Source: an uncultured Selenomonadaceae bacterium (GTDB lineage Bacteria; Bacillota; Negativicutes; Selenomonadales; Selenomonadaceae). From it: DNA of 64,000 bases. Positions 60,000-64,000 of the stretch are shown here, piece after piece (within the stretch, counting starts at the first letter, position 1; each line of letters begins with the position of its first letter). Location of the stretch: NCBI GenBank assembly GCA_905234175.1, contig CAJOGX010000003.1:93402-157401 (forward strand). The letters run 5' to 3'. The notes beneath the pieces are model-generated. The model was not told where the DNA came from. It worked only from the letters and a program-made list of their open reading frames with translations, and made no database searches. Made by a program: the position numbers and the translations under genes.

Positions 60000-60028
60000 A
60001 TTATATTTCATGTTTCCGCATAATTCAA
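60000..60028 (-). promoter_or_regulatory. Promoter of paaK-ACT
   Basis: Minus strand: TTGAAT, 17-base spacer, TATAAT (60000-60005 plus). Confidence 0.7.
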
Positions 60029-60042
60029 GTTTTTTTGGGGAA

Positions 60043-60071
60043 TTGCTTAAACGCCGCGAAAAGTGTACAAT
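60043..60071 (+). promoter_or_regulatory. Promoter of sufD-sufS-sufU
   Basis: TTGCTT (60043-60048), 17-base spacer, TACAAT (60066-60071). Back to back with the paaK promoter; it shows that sufD is first in its transcript. Confidence 0.65.
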
Positions 60072-60095
60072 ATTTGAAAAATCGAGGTGAAAATT

Positions 60096-60839
60096 TTGAG
60101 TGAAAATATTTTCGGCGAAATTCCGCTGAAGACCTGGCGCTGGCTCGGCGTCAATAATGTCAGGGCTACAACGCCCGCCGTGGAAAAAGTTTTCAACGTG
60201 GCGGACGGCGATACTAAAAAAATTTCTGACGTGAATTTATCTCCCGAATCTGCCGCGCGAAAAATTAAAATCACCGTCGGCAAATCCGCGCGCGTGGAAT
60301 TTACTGCCGTCGACCTGGGCAGCGGCGATTTTTCTGCTGACGTGGAAATTATTCTGGCGGGCGACGATTCTGCGGCGGAAATCGAGTCTGTCTACTTCGG
60401 CGACGGAAAACGGCGGCTCGACTTCAACTACGTCATTCGCCAGCGCGGTCTTCGTACCGATGCCAAAATGAATGTGCGCGGCGCTTTAAGCGGCAACTGC
60501 GACAAAATTTTTCGCGGCACGTTAGATTTTCAGCGCGGCGCTAAAGGTTCCGTCGGGCGCGAACTCGAAGAAGTCGTGATTCTTTCCGAAGGCACCCGCA
60601 ACCGCTCCGTTCCGCTCATGCTTTCCGGCGAAGACGACGTTGACGGGCACCACGCCGTTAGCATTGGGCGCCTCGACGAGGAGAAAATTTTTTACCTGAT
60701 GAGTCGCGGGCTCGATAAGGCCGAAGCCGAAAGATTAATCGTCGAAGCCGCGTTCAATCCCGTGGTTGAGAAAATCGCCGATGAAAATCTCCGCGCTGAA
60801 ATTGCCGCCGAAATTCAAAGGAGGCTTTCCGATGGCTGA
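60096..60839 (+). CDS. sufD: SufD-like Fe-S scaffold component
   Basis: A 247-residue protein of the SufB/SufD right-handed beta-helix family, with GKSARVEFTAVDLG and the C-terminal helix pattern LMLSGEDDVDGHHAVSIGRL and FYLMSRGLDKAEAERLIVEA. The conserved DDVDGHHA is where SufB/SufD carry a ligand or interface histidine. It is shorter than typical SufD (about 400), lacking the N-terminal helical domain. TTG 60096 is chosen, as GAGG precedes it; a GTG at 60087 overlaps the ribosome site. sufB and sufC are absent from the neighbourhood. Confidence 0.85.
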   Translation: MSENIFGEIPLKTWRWLGVNNVRATTPAVEKVFNVADGDTKKISDVNLSPESAARKIKITVGKSARVEFTAVDLGSGDFSADVEIILAGDDSAAEIESVYFGDGKRRLDFNYVIRQRGLRTDAKMNVRGALSGNCDKIFRGTLDFQRGAKGSVGRELEEVVILSEGTRNRSVPLMLSGEDDVDGHHAVSIGRLDEEKIFYLMSRGLDKAEAERLIVEAAFNPVVEKIADENLRAEIAAEIQRRLSDG

Positions 60840-62049
60840 CAGAAATTTTTTGCGGGACTTCCCTATTTTCCACGGCAACCCGCCCGCCTACCTTGACAAC
60901 AGCGCCACCACGCAGAAGCCCGACGCCGTCGTCCGCGCGATTTGCGGCTACTACGGCGGCTGCAACGCCAACCCCCACCGCGGCGTTTACGACTGGAGCG
61001 TCAAGGCGACCAAAATTTACGAGACCGCCCGCGCCAGCGTTCAGAAATTTATCAACGCCAAATCGCCCGCCGAAATTATTTTCACCAAGAACGCCACCGA
61101 GTCGCTGAACCTCGTCGCTTACAGTTACGGGCTGGCGAATCTCAAAGCCGACGACGAAATTTTAATTACAATCAGCGAGCACCATTCAAATCTTGTGCCG
61201 TGGCAGATGGTTGCGAAGAAAACCGGCGCCACGCTGAATTATATTTATCTCGCGCGGGACGGGAATTTATCTGACGCGGAAATTTCGGCTAAGCTCACGC
61301 GGCGCACGAAAATTTTAGCCGTGACACAGGTTTCCAACGTGCTCGGTCTGATTAACGACGTGAAAACTCTGGCGGCGAAGGCTCACGAAGTCGGCGCGGT
61401 TATAGTGGTCGACGGCGCGCAGTCCGTACCGCACATTCCCGTTGACGTGCAGGATTTGGACGCGGATTTCCTGGCTTTTTCCGGTCACAAAATGCTGGGG
61501 CCAATGGGTATCGGCGTGCTCTACGGCAAAAAAAATCTGCTGGAAGAAATGCCCCCGTTCCTCAGCGGCGGCGATATGATTGAGTACGTCGAGGAACAGG
61601 ATACGACTTTCGCGGAACTGCCAAATAAATTCGAGGCGGGCACGCAGAACGTTGGCGGCGCGGCTGGGCTTAGCGCGGCGATTGACTACATTCAGAAAAT
61701 CGGCTTCGACGAAATTGCACGCGTTGAAAAAAATCTCACGGCGCTTGCGATTGGCGCGCTGAAAAAACTTCCTTACGTCGAACTTTACGGCTGCGATTCC
61801 GAGCGCGGCAACAAAATCGGTATCGTGACTTTCAACATTCGCGGCGCCCACCCGCACGACGTGGCGACGATTCTTGACGCGGAAGGCGTGGCGATTCGCG
61901 CGGGGCACCACTGCGCTCAGCCGCTCATGAAATACATTGGACAGAACGCGACCTGCCGCGCCAGCTTTTACTTTTACAACACGATTGAGGACGTTGGGCG
62001 GCTCGTCGACGCCGTTGCCAAAGTCCGCAAGGTCATGCACCTTGATTAA
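60832..62049 (+). CDS. sufS: Cysteine desulfurase SufS
   Basis: A 405-residue PLP enzyme that takes sulfur from cysteine for Fe-S assembly. AYLDNSATTQKPDAV, the cofactor-binding ISEHHSNLVPWQ, VDGAQSVPHIPVDV, FSGHKMLGPMGIGVLYG (PLP lysine) and RAGHHCAQPLM (catalytic cysteine) are all group II signatures. The ATG at 60832 gives the normal start; it overlaps sufD by eight bases, coupling translation. Confidence 0.96.
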   Translation: MADRNFLRDFPIFHGNPPAYLDNSATTQKPDAVVRAICGYYGGCNANPHRGVYDWSVKATKIYETARASVQKFINAKSPAEIIFTKNATESLNLVAYSYGLANLKADDEILITISEHHSNLVPWQMVAKKTGATLNYIYLARDGNLSDAEISAKLTRRTKILAVTQVSNVLGLINDVKTLAAKAHEVGAVIVVDGAQSVPHIPVDVQDLDADFLAFSGHKMLGPMGIGVLYGKKNLLEEMPPFLSGGDMIEYVEEQDTTFAELPNKFEAGTQNVGGAAGLSAAIDYIQKIGFDEIARVEKNLTALAIGALKKLPYVELYGCDSERGNKIGIVTFNIRGAHPHDVATILDAEGVAIRAGHHCAQPLMKYIGQNATCRASFYFYNTIEDVGRLVDAVAKVRKVMHLD

Positions 62050-62082
62050 ATACATGCAGGCAGCTCGGAAAGGACAGGTCAA

Positions 62083-62508
62083 ATGTTAGAAGAAATTTAC
62101 ACTGAACTGCTCGCCGAACACAGCCAGTCAGCGGAAAACCGGCGCGCGCTCGAAAATCCCACGCTGAAAGAGCACGGGCACAATCCAACCTGCGGCGACG
62201 ACATTACGCTGGAGCTGGAAATTTCCGGCGGCGTGATTAAGGACGCGGCGTTCACCGGCGGCGGCTGCGCGATTTCTCAGGCGTCAACCGATATGATGAT
62301 TGAACTCATGCGCGGCAAAAGCGTCGACGAGGCTAAGAAACTCGCGGAACTTTTTATCGCAATGATTAAGGGCGAAGTGACTGACGACGCCGAATTGGAA
62401 CAGCTCGACGAGGCGATTTCGCTCAAAAATATTTCCAACATGCCCGCGCGAGTCAAATGCGCAACGCTCGCCTGGCACACGCTCGATACCGCGCTGGCGA
62501 AGGCTTGA
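62083..62508 (+). CDS. sufU: SufU zinc-dependent sulfurtransferase
   Basis: A 141-residue IscU-like protein that relays sulfur from SufS. The three ligand cysteines lie in NPTCGD (about 42), GGGCAIS (about 66) and RVKCATLAWHTL (about 127), with the 18-21 residue insertion between the last two that marks SufU rather than IscU. It follows sufS after 33 bases. SufU with a group II SufS is the Firmicute system. Confidence 0.95.
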   Translation: MLEEIYTELLAEHSQSAENRRALENPTLKEHGHNPTCGDDITLELEISGGVIKDAAFTGGGCAISQASTDMMIELMRGKSVDEAKKLAELFIAMIKGEVTDDAELEQLDEAISLKNISNMPARVKCATLAWHTLDTALAKA

Positions 62509-62517
62509 GGTGAGACC

Positions 62518-63750
62518 GTGGACATCGATTCGCTTTACACAAAATACAAGGCCGCGAAAAATCCCGACGAACTTGGCGCGTGTATCGCTGAGGCGCTCAG
62601 GCTTCGCAGTAAAATTTCTGAGCCGCCGAATACGCTGCGCGAAATGGTTCATCGCGGGGACGTTCTGGATTATCTGACGCTGAAGGCGCTTGGCAATGGC
62701 GACGGCGAAACCGCTAAATTTTTCGCGTACGAAAGCGCGCACTACCTTCAGAATTTGCCGAAGCATTCCTTTCTGACGGAATATCTGCTGGCGCGCGCGA
62801 ATTATCAGACCGGCGACTATGCGCGGGCGGCGAAATTTTTTGCGCTGTATGACATGTACCGTGCGCGAGGCTGGGACGACGTTGACGAGCTCAGCTTTTT
62901 CTACCGCGCGAACTGTCTGGCCATTCTGGGGCGGCTTGGCGACGCGCTGAAAATTTACGCGGTTGCTCTGCAGACAAAATCTGACTTCCCCGAAGCCAAA
63001 ATGAATTTTCAAACCGTGCGCAGCGGTACGGCGGCAAATCTGATTCTCGAAGTTTCAAGTCTGTGGAACATCGACGATTTCTGGGACGTGCCGATTTTTA
63101 TCAACGCGCGCGACCGGCTGGGCGTCATGAAAAAGCTCCTCGACTGGCTCCTTGACGCCGGTTACCGCAACGTTGTGATCCTCGACAACGATTCGACGTA
63201 CCCGCCGCTGCTCGAATATTATTCCGAACTCGAAAAAAATCCGCGCGTGAAAATTATTACGCTCGGCGAAAATTTCGGCTACAAGGCGCTATGGCGCTCG
63301 AAAGTTCTTGAGTACCTGCACATTGCCACGCCCTACGTTTACACCGACCCCGACGTTGTGCCGGCTGAAAACTGCCCGAAAGATATTGTGCGGCGGCTCT
63401 ACGAAATTCTCAGCGCCCACCACGAAATTCGCAAGGTCGGGCTCGGACTCATTTGGGAGGACATAACTTTTTACGACAAAAAATACTGGCAGGAGCAGGA
63501 GGCGGACTTTTACGCGCGCGGAAATTTGGGTGGCGGCCTAGCTTATGCGAACGTCGACACAACTTTTGCGCTGTATTCAAACCTGCGCAGTTACAGCCTG
63601 CGTTTTTCGCTGCGCACCGTCGGAGATTCGCGCGCCCGCCATTTGCCGTGGTATTTTGACTATGACAACCTGCCGGAAGACGAAAAATATTACCTCGACC
63701 ACGCCGATAAAAGTTTCGTGACGACGGTCAGGGAAAAAATTCAGGAGTGA
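62518..63750 (+). CDS. TPR-containing glycosyltransferase (GT-A fold)
   Basis: A 410-residue protein. The first 160 or so residues are helical repeats of TPR type (YLLARANYQTGDYARAAKFF, NCLAILGRLGDALKIYAVAL). From about 185 a GT-A-like nucleotide-sugar transferase begins: DVPIFINARDRLGVMKKLLD, VVILDNDSTYPPLLEYY and the metal motif YTDPDVVP (about 274, DxD). The donor and acceptor are unknown; in flagellated Negativicutes such enzymes can modify flagellin or surface glycans. A GTG starts it ten bases after sufU, and it precedes prfA. Confidence 0.82.
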   Translation: MDIDSLYTKYKAAKNPDELGACIAEALRLRSKISEPPNTLREMVHRGDVLDYLTLKALGNGDGETAKFFAYESAHYLQNLPKHSFLTEYLLARANYQTGDYARAAKFFALYDMYRARGWDDVDELSFFYRANCLAILGRLGDALKIYAVALQTKSDFPEAKMNFQTVRSGTAANLILEVSSLWNIDDFWDVPIFINARDRLGVMKKLLDWLLDAGYRNVVILDNDSTYPPLLEYYSELEKNPRVKIITLGENFGYKALWRSKVLEYLHIATPYVYTDPDVVPAENCPKDIVRRLYEILSAHHEIRKVGLGLIWEDITFYDKKYWQEQEADFYARGNLGGGLAYANVDTTFALYSNLRSYSLRFSLRTVGDSRARHLPWYFDYDNLPEDEKYYLDHADKSFVTTVREKIQE

Positions 63751-63755
63751 TGCGC

Positions 63756-64000
63756 TTGCTTGAAAAGTTGCAGAAAGTGGAAGACAGATTCGGCGAAATT
63801 GAATCGCAGCTCGGCGACCCGTCGGTAATTTCGGACGTGGAACGGTTCACGAAACTCACGCGCGAACTTGCGTCGCTGGAGCCGGTTGTTCAGAAATTCC
63901 GCCAGTACAAAAAAATTCTCGCGCAGATTGACGAAGATAAACTTTTACTGGAAACCGCCGAAGATGACGAGCTGAAAAATCTTGCGTCGGAGGAACTCGC
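63756..64000 (+). CDS. prfA: Peptide chain release factor 1 (5' part)
   Basis: The first 81 codons of RF1, running off the window. EKLQKVEDRFGEIESQLGDP and the LTRELASLEPVVQKFRQYKK helix are typical of its N-terminal domain. The TTG at 63756 is preferred because AGGAG at 63743-63747 is eight bases before it and it gives MLEKLQ, as in relatives. The ATG at 63750, overlapping the upstream stop as TGATG, would add two residues but sits too close to the ribosome site. The GGQ motif is beyond the end. Confidence 0.92.
   Translation, partial: MLEKLQKVEDRFGEIESQLGDPSVISDVERFTKLTRELASLEPVVQKFRQYKKILAQIDEDKLLLETAEDDELKNLASEEL

Overview
The window looks like a chromosomal contig from a diderm Firmicute of the class Negativicutes (Selenomonadales-like). 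Firmicute-style features are strong AGGAGG ribosome sites, frequent TTG/GTG starts, sigma-A promoters, SufU, and RpoD-like, ACT and PHP proteins. They occur together with flagellar P- and L-ring genes (flgA, flgH, flgI), which only make sense in a cell with an outer membrane. Species is not assigned.

Layout. 1-4545: nusB end, ispA, dxs, a hypothetical gene and tlyA (isoprenoid precursors and RNA functions), convergent with recG (4532-6601). 6602-21000 is an accessory-rich stretch: a 1583-residue single-chain type ISP restriction-modification enzyme (7159-11910) and a type III mod/res pair (17022-20939) bracket a flagellar distal-rod and ring operon (flgG-flgA-flgH-hyp-flgI-flgJ, 12263-16121) and rpsO. 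Next to each restriction system is a small locus with a tiny membrane-type peptide, a structured leader, and an antisense promoter firing back into the 3' end: candidate type I toxin-antitoxin modules (6618-6961 and 16631-16958). A third, peptide-less copy of the antisense unit (12116-12259) together with the first flanks the ISP gene as direct repeats.

21000-35720: a reverse rubrerythrin, then on the minus strand a five-gene, 14-kb operon from one consensus promoter: MATE exporter fused to an RsbW-like kinase domain, a 2410-residue two-module NRPS ending in a thioester reductase, a membrane PP2C/SpoIIE-type phosphatase, a STAS anti-anti-sigma protein, and a hybrid histidine kinase. This joins a predicted peptide-aldehyde pathway to a complete partner-switching set. 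It is the most interesting system in the window.

35900-44500: CBS-type pyrophosphatase, orphan DhaM, a tRNA operon (Gly, Gly, Ile2/Met-CAT, Arg, Tyr) scarred by a TnpB-tail remnant, a tRNA fragment and a tandem duplication, then rph, an ITPase, a phosphodiesterase, a PHP phosphatase, a small GTPase, a secreted protein and AmrS. 44500-64000: a IIA-IIB-IIC PTS permease, an ACT protein plus leuS, two neighbouring pseudogenes (RecQ-like helicase, RpoD-like sigma), rpsB-tsf, a Na+/solute symporter divergent from an amidohydrolase, a metallo-beta-lactamase protein, ACT protein plus phenylacetate-CoA ligase, sufD-sufS-sufU, a TPR-glycosyltransferase and the start of prfA.

A ~100-nt three-hairpin element with compensatory base changes recurs at 12015-12114 (minus), 41834-41932 and 55026-55137, a candidate 3'-UTR RNA or repeat family. 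Other gene-free stretches over 300 bases are described in the entries. 35722-35871 is AT-rich and holds nothing I can name apart from a second small hairpin. 38131-38230 shows only two copies of an AT-rich CGGAATTATTTTT motif. No CRISPR array, rRNA, replication origin, T-box or recognised riboswitch was seen.
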